In this document: positions 54,043 to 63,231 of the stretch, one piece after another
Layout: the number at the start of each line of letters is the position of its first letter
Position numbering within the stretch: the first letter of the stretch is position 1
Assembly (NCBI RefSeq): GCF_000092865.1
Contig: NC_014151.1
Coordinates: 2,480,001 to 2,544,000, forward strand
Length of the DNA: 64,000 nt
Reading direction: 5' to 3'
From: Cellulomonas flavigena DSM 20109
GTDB lineage: Bacteria; Actinomycetota; Actinomycetes; Actinomycetales; Cellulomonadaceae
Translations under genes and position numbers: made by a program
The notes under the pieces: model-generated
The model's input: only the letters and a program-made list of their open reading frames with translations
What the model was told of the DNA's origin: nothing
Databases searched by the model: none

Positions 54043-55861
54043 GGAGCACAGCGCGTCGCTCCTGGTCGACGTCGAGGGCCAAGAGCTGCCGATCGACGTG
54101 CGGGTGCTCATGGTCGCCGCCTCGGTGGACTCCAGCCGCAACGTCCCCGACATGTTCGTGCTGCGCTTCAGCGACGAGGCGGGGACCGTGCTGACGAAGG
54201 GACGCTTCACGATCGGCGCCAGGGTGCGGCTGCGCGTGCAGAGCAGCGCACCGGGCGCCCCGGCCCCGCTGCTGGACGGTGAGGTCACCTCGCTGGAGGC
54301 CGAGCTGGACGCGGACGGGTTCCACACGGTCGTGCGCGGCCTCGACCGCTCGCACCGGCTGTTCCGGGGACGCCGCATGGAGGCCTACCGGAACATGACC
54401 GTCGACGAGATCGCCCGGAAGGTCGCGAGCCGTGCAGGCCTGCGGGCCGGCCGGTGCGACGTGGGCGGCGGCCCGCTCGAGCACACGGTGCAGGACAACG
54501 TGAACGACTGGGACTTCCTCACGTCCTTGGCCGCCCCGCGCGGCGCGATGGTGCGTGTCGTCGACGGCGCGCTGGACCTCACGCGGCCCGCGCAGGCGTC
54601 CACGGCCCCCTCCGGTGGCGGCGCGCGGACCAACCCGTACGTGCTGGAGAAGGGCACGAACCTGCTGTGGCTGCGCGCGACGGTCACGGCAGCCGGGCAG
54701 GTTCCCGAGGTCGAGGTGCGCGGCTGGGACGTCACCCAGAAGCAGGCGGTCGTCGCGGTCGCGCCCGGCGCCACCACCACGGTCGTGCTCGCGGACGCCG
54801 ACCCCGCACGGCTGGCGCAGACCTTCAGCAGCCCGCGCTACGTGCAGCCCGCGCCGTCCGTCGGCGACCCGGCGCGGTGCCGCGCGCAGGCCACCGCCCT
54901 GGCGGACCGGATCGCCTCCGGGTTCGCCGAGCTGGAGGGCACCACGCACGGCAGCCCCGCCATGCGGGCGGGCGAGCCGGTCACGCTGCGCGGGATGGGC
55001 AGCCCCTTCGACGGCCGGTACACGCTCAGCGCCGTGCGGCACGAGTTCACCGCGGAGGTCGGCTACGTCACCTCCTTCACCGTCGCCGGTGCCTCCGAGC
55101 GCTCGCTGTACGGGACCGTCGTCGGCGCAGGACGCCCGGCGGTCACCCCGGGCGTGCTCAGCGCGGTGGTGACGGACGTCAAGGACCCCCAGGGCCTCGG
55201 CCGCGTGCGCGTGAAGTTCCCCGTGCACTCCGACCAGTACGAGAGCGGGTGGGCACGGGTCACGGCGCCCGGCGCCGGCGCCGGGCGCGGCACCGGCCTC
55301 CTGCCGGAGGTCGGCGACGAGGTGCTCGTCGCGTTCGGCGACGGCGACATGGGCGACCCGTACGTGCTGGGCGGGCTGTACAACGGCAAGGACACGCCCG
55401 AGCCGGACCAGGTCAACGCCAACGACGGCAAGGTCCAACGTCGCGTGTTCGTCTCGCGCACCGGCATGCGCGTCGAGCACGTCGAGAAACCGGACGGCGA
55501 GGAGCTCGTGCTGAGCACCAACAAGGGGGCGCAGAAGGTCCGGCTCGTGCAGAAGCCGGACGCGAGCATCGAGATCGTCTCCGAGGGCCCGGTGACCGTG
55601 ACCGCCGAGAAGGACGTCACCGTGACGGCCAAGAAGGACGTCGCGGTCAGCACCTCGACGGGCGCGGTGACGGTCACGGGGGCCGACATCACGCTCGAGG
55701 GCACGAAGTCGGTGACGCTGAAGGCGCCGAAGGTGACCGTCGACGGCACCGCGAGCGTCGAGGTGGGCGCCCCCACCGTCAAGGTCGCGGCGACCGCCAC
55801 CGCCGAGCTGTCCGGGAACGCGACGACCACCATCCGCGGTGGCCTGGTGAAGATCAACTGA
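54029..55861 (+). CDS. VgrG-like spike protein
   Basis: A 610-residue protein. The N-terminal gp27-like hub (residues 1-350) contains YRNMTVDEIARKVASRAGLR and VNDWDFLTSLAAPRGAMVRV. A gp5 OB-fold follows (VVTDVKDPQGLGRVRVKFPV, LPEVGDEVLVAFGDGDMGDP). The C-terminal repeats (VTVTAEKDVTVTAKKDVAVS, VTLKAPKVTVDG) form the beta-helical needle. There is no PAAR tip or effector extension, so the separate PAAR protein should cap it. The long overlap with the LysM gene shows tight coupling. Confidence 0.94.
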   Translation: MAHGEEHSASLLVDVEGQELPIDVRVLMVAASVDSSRNVPDMFVLRFSDEAGTVLTKGRFTIGARVRLRVQSSAPGAPAPLLDGEVTSLEAELDADGFHTVVRGLDRSHRLFRGRRMEAYRNMTVDEIARKVASRAGLRAGRCDVGGGPLEHTVQDNVNDWDFLTSLAAPRGAMVRVVDGALDLTRPAQASTAPSGGGARTNPYVLEKGTNLLWLRATVTAAGQVPEVEVRGWDVTQKQAVVAVAPGATTTVVLADADPARLAQTFSSPRYVQPAPSVGDPARCRAQATALADRIASGFAELEGTTHGSPAMRAGEPVTLRGMGSPFDGRYTLSAVRHEFTAEVGYVTSFTVAGASERSLYGTVVGAGRPAVTPGVLSAVVTDVKDPQGLGRVRVKFPVHSDQYESGWARVTAPGAGAGRGTGLLPEVGDEVLVAFGDGDMGDPYVLGGLYNGKDTPEPDQVNANDGKVQRRVFVSRTGMRVEHVEKPDGEELVLSTNKGAQKVRLVQKPDASIEIVSEGPVTVTAEKDVTVTAKKDVAVSTSTGAVTVTGADITLEGTKSVTLKAPKVTVDGTASVEVGAPTVKVAATATAELSGNATTTIRGGLVKIN

Positions 55862-55877
55862 GCCGAGGAGGCGCGGC

Positions 55878-56297
55878 GTGGGACAGGAGTTCGTCGGGGC
55901 CGGCTGGGCCTTCCCCGTGCGCACCGACGCGACCGGGCGCATCGCGCTGTCGCGCGAGAGCCGCGAGATCGAGGAGAGCATCCGGCTCGTCCTCGCCACC
56001 GCGCCGGGCGAGCGGCCGATGCGGCCCGAGTTCGGCTGCGCCGTGCACGACTACGTGTTCGCGCCCGCCGACTCCTCGACCGCGGGCTCCGTCTCCTACG
56101 CGGTGCGGGTCGCGCTCGACCGGTGGGAGCCGCGGATCGAGGTGCGGGACGTCGTGGTGCGGTACGACCGGGAGGACCTCGGCCTGCTGTACATCGACGT
56201 GCACTACGCGGTGCGGGGCACCAACGACCCGCGCAACCTCGTCTTCCCGTTCTACACGATCCCCGACGAGACCTCGACGACGACCAGCGGAGCCTGA
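55878..56297 (+). CDS. gp25-like baseplate wedge protein
   Basis: A 139-residue GPW/gp25-family protein: GWAFPVRTDATGRIALSRES, IRLVLATAPGERPMRPEFGC and LLYIDVHYAVRGTNDPRNLV. gp25 links the sheath to the baseplate wedges and starts sheath assembly. It is 16 bases after the spike stop, with a GAGGAGGCG ribosome site, and 1 base before the next gene. Confidence 0.95.
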   Translation: MGQEFVGAGWAFPVRTDATGRIALSRESREIEESIRLVLATAPGERPMRPEFGCAVHDYVFAPADSSTAGSVSYAVRVALDRWEPRIEVRDVVVRYDREDLGLLYIDVHYAVRGTNDPRNLVFPFYTIPDETSTTTSGA

Positions 56298-56298
56298 C

Positions 56299-58242
56299 GT
56301 GCTACCCACACCCCACCTCGACGACCGGCGGTTCCAGGACCTCGTGGACGATGCCAAGCGGATGGTGCAGCGCCGCTGCCCCGAGTGGACGGACCACAAC
56401 GTGTCCGACCCGGGGGTCACCCTCATCGAGACCGTCGCGTTCATGACCGACGAGCTGTTCTACCGGCTGAACCGGGTGCCCGACCGGCTCTACGTGACCT
56501 TCCTCGACCTGCTGGGCGTCCGGCTCCACCCGGCCGCGGCGGCGACCGTCGACGTGACGATGTGGCTGTCGGCCCCCCAGCCGGAGCCCGTCGTGGTGCC
56601 CGAGGGCACCGAGGTCGCGACGCCGCACTCCGAGCGCGACGACGCCGTCGTCTTCACGACGACGGCCGCGCTCACCGTGCCACCGCGTCGGCTCGCGCAC
56701 CTGCTGACGCGGCGTGCCGGCGGCGAGCCGGTCGGGCACGACGAGCAGCTCGCGTTCCGGGAACCGTTCGGCGTCTTCGCCGACCTGCCGCAGGTCGACG
56801 ACGCGCTGCTCCTCGGCCTGGACGACCGCGCGCCGTCGTGCGTCGTCGTGCTGCGGTTCGACTCCGACGTGCAGGGTGTCGGGGTGGACCCCCGGCACCC
56901 GCCGCTGGTCTGGGAGGCCTGGGACGGTCGCGGCTGGGTGCCGTGCGACGTCGAGTCCGACGGGACCGGCGGCCTGAACCGGCCCGGTGACGTCGTCGTG
57001 CACGTCCCCGCCACGCACACCGCATCCGTGCTGGCCGACCGGCGCGCGGGCTGGCTGCGCTGCCGCGTGGTGCCGCCCGACGAGGGGTACTCGGCATACA
57101 GCGCGTCGCCGACCGTCCGGGAGGCGAGCGCGTTCACGATCGGCGGGACCGTGGCCGCGGAGCACGCGGAGACCGTGGCAGAGGAGGTCCTGGGACTGTC
57201 CGAGGGCGTGCACGGGCAGGTGTTCGAGCTCGAGCACCGGCCCGTCGTCGCCGGCCCCCCGCTCACGGTGGAGGTCGCGGCCGGCTCCGGCTGGGAGACG
57301 TGGACCGAGGTCGAGTCGTTCGCGGGGCACGGCGAGCAGGACCGCGTGCTCGTCGTCGACCGCGCGGCCGGCGAGGTCCACCTCGCCCCGGCGCTCCGGG
57401 AGCCCGACGGCACGCTGCGTGCGCACGGCGCCGTGCCGCCCAAGGGCGCCCCGCTGCGCGTGCCGCGCTACCGCACGGGCGGTGGCCCCGGCGGCAACGT
57501 CGCGGCCGGGACGCTGCGGGTGCTGCGCGGCAGCGTGCCGTTCGTCGACCGCGTGTCGAACCGGCGGGCGGCCGGGGGCGGCGTCGCGGCCGAGACCGTC
57601 GACGAGGCGAAGGAGCGCGGGCCGCTGGCGCTGCGCGTGCGGGACCGCGCGGTCACGGCCGAGGACTACGAGGAGCTCGCTCGCGCCGCGACGACCGGCG
57701 TCGCCAGGGTGCGGTGCGTCCCGGCCGGGCAGGGGGCGGACGCGGGCGGTGTGCGCGTGCTCGTCGTGCCGACCGCCGTGGTGGACGGTGACGGTGCGCT
57801 GCGCTTCGAGGACCTCGTGCCCGACCCCGACCTGCTCGCGGCGATCGCGACGCACCTGGACGACCGCCGGCCCGTCGGCGCGCGCGTCAGCGTCGAGCCG
57901 CCGTTCTACCAGGGCGTCACCGTGGTGGCGCGCATCGTCCCGCGTCCGCGGGCCTCCGTCCCGGTGCTGCAGGCAGCGGCCGTCCGAGCGCTCACCACCT
58001 ACTTCGACCCGCTGTCGGGGGGTCCGGACGGCGACGGCTGGCCGTTCGGACGCCCCGTGCAGGCCGGTGAGGTCTACGCGGTGCTGCAGCGGCTCCCCGG
58101 GACCGAGCTCGTCGAGGATGTCAAGCTGTTCGCCGCCGACCCGCTGACCGGGCGCCGTGGCGACCCGCTGCAGCGCATCGACCTCGACCGGCACGCGCTG
58201 GTCTTCTCGTTCCGTCACCAGGTCCGGGTGCTGGAGCCCTGA
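56299..58242 (+). CDS. Baseplate J/gp6-like wedge protein
   Basis: A 647-residue protein. The start LPTPHLDDRRFQDLVDDAKR and CPEWTDHNVSDPGVTLIETV are typical of Afp11/Pvc11 baseplate proteins, and the late RVSNRRAAGGGVAAETVDEA and RDRAVTAEDYEELARAATTG are the conserved baseplate J signature. It forms the iris ring of the baseplate. GTG 56299 begins one base after the upstream TGA. Length fits the shorter actinobacterial version. Confidence 0.94.
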   Translation: MLPTPHLDDRRFQDLVDDAKRMVQRRCPEWTDHNVSDPGVTLIETVAFMTDELFYRLNRVPDRLYVTFLDLLGVRLHPAAAATVDVTMWLSAPQPEPVVVPEGTEVATPHSERDDAVVFTTTAALTVPPRRLAHLLTRRAGGEPVGHDEQLAFREPFGVFADLPQVDDALLLGLDDRAPSCVVVLRFDSDVQGVGVDPRHPPLVWEAWDGRGWVPCDVESDGTGGLNRPGDVVVHVPATHTASVLADRRAGWLRCRVVPPDEGYSAYSASPTVREASAFTIGGTVAAEHAETVAEEVLGLSEGVHGQVFELEHRPVVAGPPLTVEVAAGSGWETWTEVESFAGHGEQDRVLVVDRAAGEVHLAPALREPDGTLRAHGAVPPKGAPLRVPRYRTGGGPGGNVAAGTLRVLRGSVPFVDRVSNRRAAGGGVAAETVDEAKERGPLALRVRDRAVTAEDYEELARAATTGVARVRCVPAGQGADAGGVRVLVVPTAVVDGDGALRFEDLVPDPDLLAAIATHLDDRRPVGARVSVEPPFYQGVTVVARIVPRPRASVPVLQAAAVRALTTYFDPLSGGPDGDGWPFGRPVQAGEVYAVLQRLPGTELVEDVKLFAADPLTGRRGDPLQRIDLDRHALVFSFRHQVRVLEP

Positions 58243-58243
58243 C

Positions 58244-58783
58244 GTGCGCGGGACGGTGGAAGGGCTGACGTCACCGGTGCCGGTGAGCGCACGGCTGCCC
58301 GCCGTGCTCCAGGAGGACGAGCTGCTCGTGCGGTTCACGGGGGCGATCGACGACGTGCTCGCGCCCGTCTTCCTCACCCTCGACGCGCTCGCCTGCTACG
58401 TCGACCCGCGCCTGGCCCCCGCGGACTTCCTGGAGTGGCTGTGCGGCTGGGTCGGGATCGAGCCGGACGACACGTGGTCGACGCAGCGGCGCCGCGACAT
58501 CGTCGCGCACGCCGCCGAGGTGCACCGGTGGCGTGGCACCCGGCGGGGCGTCGAGGAGGCGGTCCGGCTCGTCGTCGACGGCGACGTGCAGGTCGACGAC
58601 AGCGGTGGCAGCACGTGGTCGGCCACGCCCGTGGGCCCGCTCCCCGGCTCGCCCGCCCCCGCGCTGCGGGTGCGGGTGCGCGCCCGCGGTCCCGTCGACC
58701 GCCGGCGCGTCGAGCGTGTCGTCGGCGCCGTCACCGCGGCGCACGTCCCCGTCACTCTCGAGATCGTCCAGGAGGAGCCGTGA
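58244..58783 (+). CDS. Phage tail protein I-like baseplate protein (gpI/Afp12-type)
   Basis: A 179-residue protein with the gpI signature: SARLPAVLQEDELLVRFTGA, LACYVDPRLAPADFLEWLCG and VHRWRGTRRGVEEAVRLVVD. It pairs with baseplate J to form wedges. It starts one base after the upstream TGA and its stop overlaps the next start (GTGA). It is much shorter than Pvc12 of PVC, which also carries fibre-binding parts, in line with the lack of a tail-fibre gene here. Confidence 0.92.
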   Translation: MRGTVEGLTSPVPVSARLPAVLQEDELLVRFTGAIDDVLAPVFLTLDALACYVDPRLAPADFLEWLCGWVGIEPDDTWSTQRRRDIVAHAAEVHRWRGTRRGVEEAVRLVVDGDVQVDDSGGSTWSATPVGPLPGSPAPALRVRVRARGPVDRRRVERVVGAVTAAHVPVTLEIVQEEP

Positions 58784-60075
58784 CCGTCTGCCCCGAGTGC
58801 GGGACGCGCAACGCGGACGACGAGCAGTTCTGCGGCGCGTGCGGCACCTACCTGGAGTGGGAGGCCGGGGCGCGGCCCACGCCGGCACCCGTCGACGAGC
58901 CGGAGCACGCCCGCCTCGACGAGCCCGCGACCACGTCCGACCAGGGGCCGCAGCCCGCGACCACGTCCGACCAGCGGCCGGAGCCCGCGACCACGTCCGA
59001 CGGCGAGCCCGCGGCACGCGCCGTCCCCGTCCCCGAGCCCACGCCTGCGCCCGTGGCCGCGCCCGCGCCGGGGACTGCGGCCGCAGCAGCCGCGACCGCG
59101 CCCGCGTCCGAGCCCGACGCGGCACCCGGCACCGCACGCGAGCCCGACGCCGCACCCGCGCCGTCGCACGCGCTCGCCGGCGTGCCCGAGGCCGGCGTGC
59201 CCGCTGCGGCGGCCGCGCTCGTCGCGACCCCACCGCCACCTCCGGCCGCACCGCCGCGGCAGCCCGCGGCCGTCCGCCCGGGCGTCCCGCGTCCCGCACC
59301 GGCGCCCCGGCGCGGGACGGACGAGCCCGAGCCCACCCCCGGCGACCTCGTCTGCGGCAGCTGCGGCGCCGGCAACACCCCGACCCGCAAGTTCTGCCGG
59401 CGCTGCGGCGCGAGCCTCGCCGACGCCCGTGTCCAGCCGCGCCGTTCGTGGTGGTACCGGCTGTGGCACCCCGAGCCGCGGCGCGGTCCGGTCGCCGGTT
59501 ACCGACCACCCCGGCGGCGCCGCTTCCCGACGCGGACGGCCGTCACCGTCCTGGTCCTGGGCGCGCTCGTCACGGCGGCCGCGAGCCTGCGTCCGGAGAT
59601 CGAGCGGTTCGCCATCACCGTGCTCGACCGCGTGCAGGGCAACGTCGCGGTGAACCCCGTGACCGTGACCGCGTCGAGCGAGCTGCCGGACCGTCCCGCG
59701 GCGCAGGCACGGGACGGCGCGACGAACCTGGCATGGAGCCCGGCGGAGCCCGGTGAGGGCATCGGCCAGTACCTCGAGATGACGTTCACCCAGCCGTTCC
59801 GGCTCACGCGCGTCCTCGTGCATGCCGGGGCCTCCGACGTCGAGAAGGAGTTCCTCGCGAGCGCCAGCCCCCGGGTGCTCACGCTGACGGCCACCACCGC
59901 GACGGGCACGCAGCAGGAGGTGGAGCTCACGCTGGCCGACCGCGTCGGGTTGCAGAGCGTCGCCGTGGGCGTCGACGAGGTCGTGGCCCTGCGCCTGACG
60001 ATCAGCTCCACCTACCGCGCGACGCCGCAGACGCACGTGGCGGTCGCGGAGGTCGAGCTCCGGGGCCGGACATGA
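58780..60075 (+). CDS. CisA-like zinc-ribbon membrane protein with periplasmic discoidin-type domain
   Basis: A 431-residue protein. Zinc ribbon 1 uses C4, C7, C18 and C21 and is followed by TYLEW; a disordered Ala/Pro linker holds three PATTSD repeats; zinc ribbon 2 uses C192, C195, C206 and C209; then a basic patch and one transmembrane helix (about 252-270). Residues 290-431 form a beta-sandwich like F5/8-type or NADase-type glycan-binding domains (GATNLAWSPAEPGEGIGQYL). This layout resembles the membrane protein CisA reported to be needed for Streptomyces CIS function. A docking role at the cell's own membrane is inferred. GTG 58780 overlaps the upstream stop. Confidence 0.85.
   Translation: MTVCPECGTRNADDEQFCGACGTYLEWEAGARPTPAPVDEPEHARLDEPATTSDQGPQPATTSDQRPEPATTSDGEPAARAVPVPEPTPAPVAAPAPGTAAAAAATAPASEPDAAPGTAREPDAAPAPSHALAGVPEAGVPAAAAALVATPPPPPAAPPRQPAAVRPGVPRPAPAPRRGTDEPEPTPGDLVCGSCGAGNTPTRKFCRRCGASLADARVQPRRSWWYRLWHPEPRRGPVAGYRPPRRRRFPTRTAVTVLVLGALVTAAASLRPEIERFAITVLDRVQGNVAVNPVTVTASSELPDRPAAQARDGATNLAWSPAEPGEGIGQYLEMTFTQPFRLTRVLVHAGASDVEKEFLASASPRVLTLTATTATGTQQEVELTLADRVGLQSVAVGVDEVVALRLTISSTYRATPQTHVAVAEVELRGRT
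58924..59003 (+). repeat. 30-bp tandem repeat in the linker of the CisA-like protein
   Basis: CCCGCGACCACGTCCGAC recurs at 58924, 58954 and 58984, giving three PATTSD units. In-frame, so it can expand or contract. Confidence 0.85.
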
Positions 60076-62779
60076 CCGCGTCCGGCGCGCCCGCCACGGC
60101 CACCGGCACGCCGAGCGTGTCGAGCATCTCGCGGTACCCGAGCGTCGCGCGGTGCGCGGCGGCGGCGTCGCCGGCAGCGGTGCAGCCCGCCACCAGCAGC
60201 CGCCACGCGCGGTCGCGGCACTCGTCGAGCTCGATGCTGCGTCCGGCGGCCGCGACGGCGGCGGCGAGGTGGCCCTGCGCGAGCTCGACCTCCGCGAGGT
60301 CGGCCGCGGCGTCGGCCACCAGCAGACGGAGCCGGGACCGGGGGCCGGCCACCCACTCGGCCGGGCCGTCCTCCGGCAGCAGGTCCCCGGTGTAGAGGTC
60401 GAGCACCTGGCGCAGCGCGGCGGCCGCGGCGGGCAGGTCACCCGCCACCCGTCGGTGCGCCGCCGTGCGCGCGGCGCGCTCGAGCTCGTCGACGTCGCAC
60501 GTCGACCCGGGGCGCAGCACCAGCGCGTACGCCTCGCCGTCGCGGACGAGGAGCCGGCTGGCACGCGTGGGCACGCGGGGCTCGAGCGCCCGCCGCACCG
60601 CGGAGACGCTGACGTGCAGGTTGTGCAGTGCCGCCCGGGGGTCCAGGTCGGGCCACAGCGTCTCCGCCAGCTGCTCTCTGTGCACCGGACGGCCGGCGTG
60701 GACCGCGAGCACGTGCAGCACGGCACGTGCCCGGGGCCGGATCCGGGACAGGTCCGCGGGCGTGCCGTCGACGACCAGCCGGAACTCGCCGAGGCAGGCG
60801 ACCTCCAGCCGCGGCGCCCGGTCGAGGACCGGACGGGCGTCGTCGGGCGCCGGCTGCACCGCGGCTGTCGCGGGTCCGGGTGCGGGGGACGGGTCCACGG
60901 GCGCCGGCCGCACCCGGCGCAGGCCGACGGCCCAGCACGGCCGCATGTCGACGCCCGCCTCGCGCCCGGTCGACTCGGCGAGTGCGGCGAGCTCCTCGCT
61001 GCCGTCACGTCCGGTACGCGCGAGCGCGGCGTAGGCGTACGCCAGCGCTCCGGGGCTGCCGGCCGCGCGCGCGACGGCCTCCGCAGCACGCGCCTCCTGC
61101 CACGCGTCCGGCAGCTGCTCGGCTGCCGCGGTCAGCGCGTAGGCCGCGCGGGTCCACGCCGCGAGCACGGCGGCGTCGAGCGCCTGCCACCGCCCGACGA
61201 GCTCGTCCCACGCCTGGGGTTCGACCGCCCCGATCGACAGGCCCGCGAGCGCCGACCACGTGAGGACCAGTGCCGACCCCCAGGGGTCCCCGTCGGCGAG
61301 CCGGTCGGCGGCGTACGCGCGCGACTGCACGCGGGCCGCGGCCGTCCCGTCGAGCCCGACGATCAGCCCGTGAGCCAGCCGGGCGAGCCACGTGTGCCCG
61401 TGCCGGTCGGCCTCCACCTGCACCCGGTCGAGCGCACGCAGCACCGCGACCGGCCGGTCGCCGCTCAGCACGGCCTCCGCCAGCGAGGCACCGAGCACCA
61501 GCGCACGCGAGGCGTCCGGGTCCGCGGCCGCCCGACGCAGCGGGCCGGTCGCGCCCCGCTGGTGGCCCGCGAGCAGCAGGCACAGCCCCTCGGCGAACCA
61601 CCCCACGGCGCCACCGACCTGCCGCGCCCGCTCGACGTGGCCGGCCGGGTCGCGACGCAGCGCCGGGGCGACCAGCGCCAGCAGGTCCGCCAGGGCCGCG
61701 TCGGGTGTCCCGCTCGCGCCGCCGGCGAGCGAGGGCGTGCCGTCCGCGGGCCGGCGCGCGTCGTCGGGTGCCGCCTCCCGGCCGAGGACCTCGCGCGCGC
61801 GCTCCTGCCAGGCGCGCGCCGCCGCACCGAGGCGCTCGGACTGCGCGGCCCTCAGGTGGCGGTGCAGCACGCGCGGCAGGCGGAAGTGCACGCCGTCCTG
61901 CGTGGTGGCCAGCGACCAGGTCCGCTCGAGCTCGCGCAGGAGCGGTGCGGTGGGGGTCGGGGCACCGCCGGGCGTCGCCGCGGTGAGGGCGTCGCAACGC
62001 TCCGCGGTGAGCTCGTCGAAGACCGAGCCGCGGTGCAGGAGGTCGACGAGGGGACGGTCCAGCTCGGCGAGCACCTCGCCCACGAGGTAGTCGCTGGCGT
62101 ACCGGGTGTCCGATCGCAGGGTGCGCACGGCGCGCCGCCGGTCCGCCGGGAGCAACCCGTCCGTGGCGCGGTGGAACAGGTGCACGGCGGCAGCCCAGCC
62201 CTCCGTCTCGTGCGTCAGGGTCTCGACGTCGTCCGACGTGAGCGGGTGCCCGTACACGTCCCGGAACAGCCGATCCACCTCCCACGTGCGCAGCCGCAGG
62301 TCGGTGGCCGTCAGGACGACGGGCGCCCCGATCTCCGAGCGGGCGAGCGTGTACGAGGGCTCCCGTCGCGTCCCCATGAGCACACGGACGGCCGGCGGGG
62401 CGGACAGCAGCAGCTGTTCGACCTCGTCGGCTGCCGCTCCCCGCAGCTCGTGGACGTCGTCGAGCACGAGGAGCGTGGGCGCGGACGACGCGCGCAGGAT
62501 GCCGCCCAGCTCCGCCGGCGTCGTGGTCCGGGCCCGCCCCCCTGCGCGCAGCGTGATGCCCTCCCGGCCCGCCCGGGCCCACAGGGCACGCAGGCCCGAC
62601 TCGTGCACCCACTGCGCCATCAGGGTCGTCTTGCCCGACCCCCGCGGCCCGACGACGATGCCCGTGCCCGTGTCGAGGACCTCGTCGAGGACAGCCAGCA
62701 GCGCGCGCCGCGCAACGCCCCGCCGCACGGTGGGTGGCCCGTCCCCCGCGGCGGCAGCAGACTCGATCCGCTGCGCCAT
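60002..62779 (-). CDS. P-loop ATPase/SARP (BTAD) transcriptional activator
   Basis: A 925-residue regulator. The P-loop GPRGSGKT lies at residues 44-51 and Walker B LLVLDDVHEL at about 103-112 (D107, D108), as in MalT/LuxR-type STAND ATPases. A helical middle follows, and the C-terminus is an OmpR-like DNA-binding domain (VACLGEFRLVVDGTPADLSR, LAETLWPDLDPRAALHNLHV) plus a BTAD domain (CDVDELERAARTAAHRRVAG). SARP-type activators bind direct repeats near -35. It converges on the CisA-like gene and overlaps its 3' end by 74 bases. It is a likely CIS activator. ATG 62779 follows AGGGG. Confidence 0.88.
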   Translation of the reverse strand: MAQRIESAAAAGDGPPTVRRGVARRALLAVLDEVLDTGTGIVVGPRGSGKTTLMAQWVHESGLRALWARAGREGITLRAGGRARTTTPAELGGILRASSAPTLLVLDDVHELRGAAADEVEQLLLSAPPAVRVLMGTRREPSYTLARSEIGAPVVLTATDLRLRTWEVDRLFRDVYGHPLTSDDVETLTHETEGWAAAVHLFHRATDGLLPADRRRAVRTLRSDTRYASDYLVGEVLAELDRPLVDLLHRGSVFDELTAERCDALTAATPGGAPTPTAPLLRELERTWSLATTQDGVHFRLPRVLHRHLRAAQSERLGAAARAWQERAREVLGREAAPDDARRPADGTPSLAGGASGTPDAALADLLALVAPALRRDPAGHVERARQVGGAVGWFAEGLCLLLAGHQRGATGPLRRAAADPDASRALVLGASLAEAVLSGDRPVAVLRALDRVQVEADRHGHTWLARLAHGLIVGLDGTAAARVQSRAYAADRLADGDPWGSALVLTWSALAGLSIGAVEPQAWDELVGRWQALDAAVLAAWTRAAYALTAAAEQLPDAWQEARAAEAVARAAGSPGALAYAYAALARTGRDGSEELAALAESTGREAGVDMRPCWAVGLRRVRPAPVDPSPAPGPATAAVQPAPDDARPVLDRAPRLEVACLGEFRLVVDGTPADLSRIRPRARAVLHVLAVHAGRPVHREQLAETLWPDLDPRAALHNLHVSVSAVRRALEPRVPTRASRLLVRDGEAYALVLRPGSTCDVDELERAARTAAHRRVAGDLPAAAAALRQVLDLYTGDLLPEDGPAEWVAGPRSRLRLLVADAAADLAEVELAQGHLAAAVAAAGRSIELDECRDRAWRLLVAGCTAAGDAAAAHRATLGYREMLDTLGVPVAVAGAPDAVMSGPGARPPRPPRASAASRGRWS

Positions 62780-62974
62780 CGCTCCCCCTGGCATCGTCGC
62801 CGGCACCCGGCCCGAGGGCCGTGTGCCTGCCTCGATCGTGACAGCATCCGCCGCTCGCGGGGAGGTGCCGAGCGGGCGAAAATGGGGCATAACGCCAGCC
62901 GCGGCGCGACCGCCTCGGCGCTCACGCGACCGGCCGGCGGTCATGGCGCCCGGACGACGACGGCGCCCGGACGA

Positions 62975-63024
62975 CCGATGGCCACGTCCTGATCCCCCGC
63001 AGGGGACCTTGACGTGGCCATCGG
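62975..63024 (-). terminator. Nested hairpin terminator downstream of tRNA-Ala
   Basis: CCGATGGCCACGTC (62975-62988) pairs perfectly with GACGTGGCCATCGG (63011-63024). The 22-base loop holds a second stem TCCCC/GGGGA. It lies 10 bases after the tRNA 3' end in the direction of tRNA transcription. Confidence 0.7.
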
Positions 63025-63033
63025 ATCTCTGGG

Positions 63034-63106
63034 TGGAGCTGAGGGGACTCGAACCCCTGACCCCCTGCATGCCATGCAGGTGCGCTACCAGCTGCGCCAC
63101 AGCCCC
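63034..63106 (-). tRNA. tRNA-Ala (anticodon GGC)
   Basis: The 73-base cloverleaf starts GGGGCTG at 63106 and ends CAGCTCC plus discriminator A at 63034. The anticodon stem CCTGC/GCAGG encloses loop ATGGCAT, anticodon GGC, which reads GCC alanine codons. The T arm has GGTTCGAGTCC. CCA is not encoded. The 3' end faces the CIS locus. Confidence 0.97.
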
Positions 63107-63231
63107 GCGGCCCGTCTCCGGACCTCGTCGCCCCGAAGGGCGCCCGGTGAGTCTAGGACGAACGTGCCGCCGAACGCCAATCGCGTGGCCGCGCGCGGTG
63201 TGTGACGCGCACCGCGGGGCACGCGCGCCGC

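Noticed and set aside
54454..56298. 5' extension of the baseplate J frame into the spike gene
   Set aside because: The frame is open but the conserved protein starts at GTG 56299; upstream sequence is arginine-rich noise in another frame of the spike gene.
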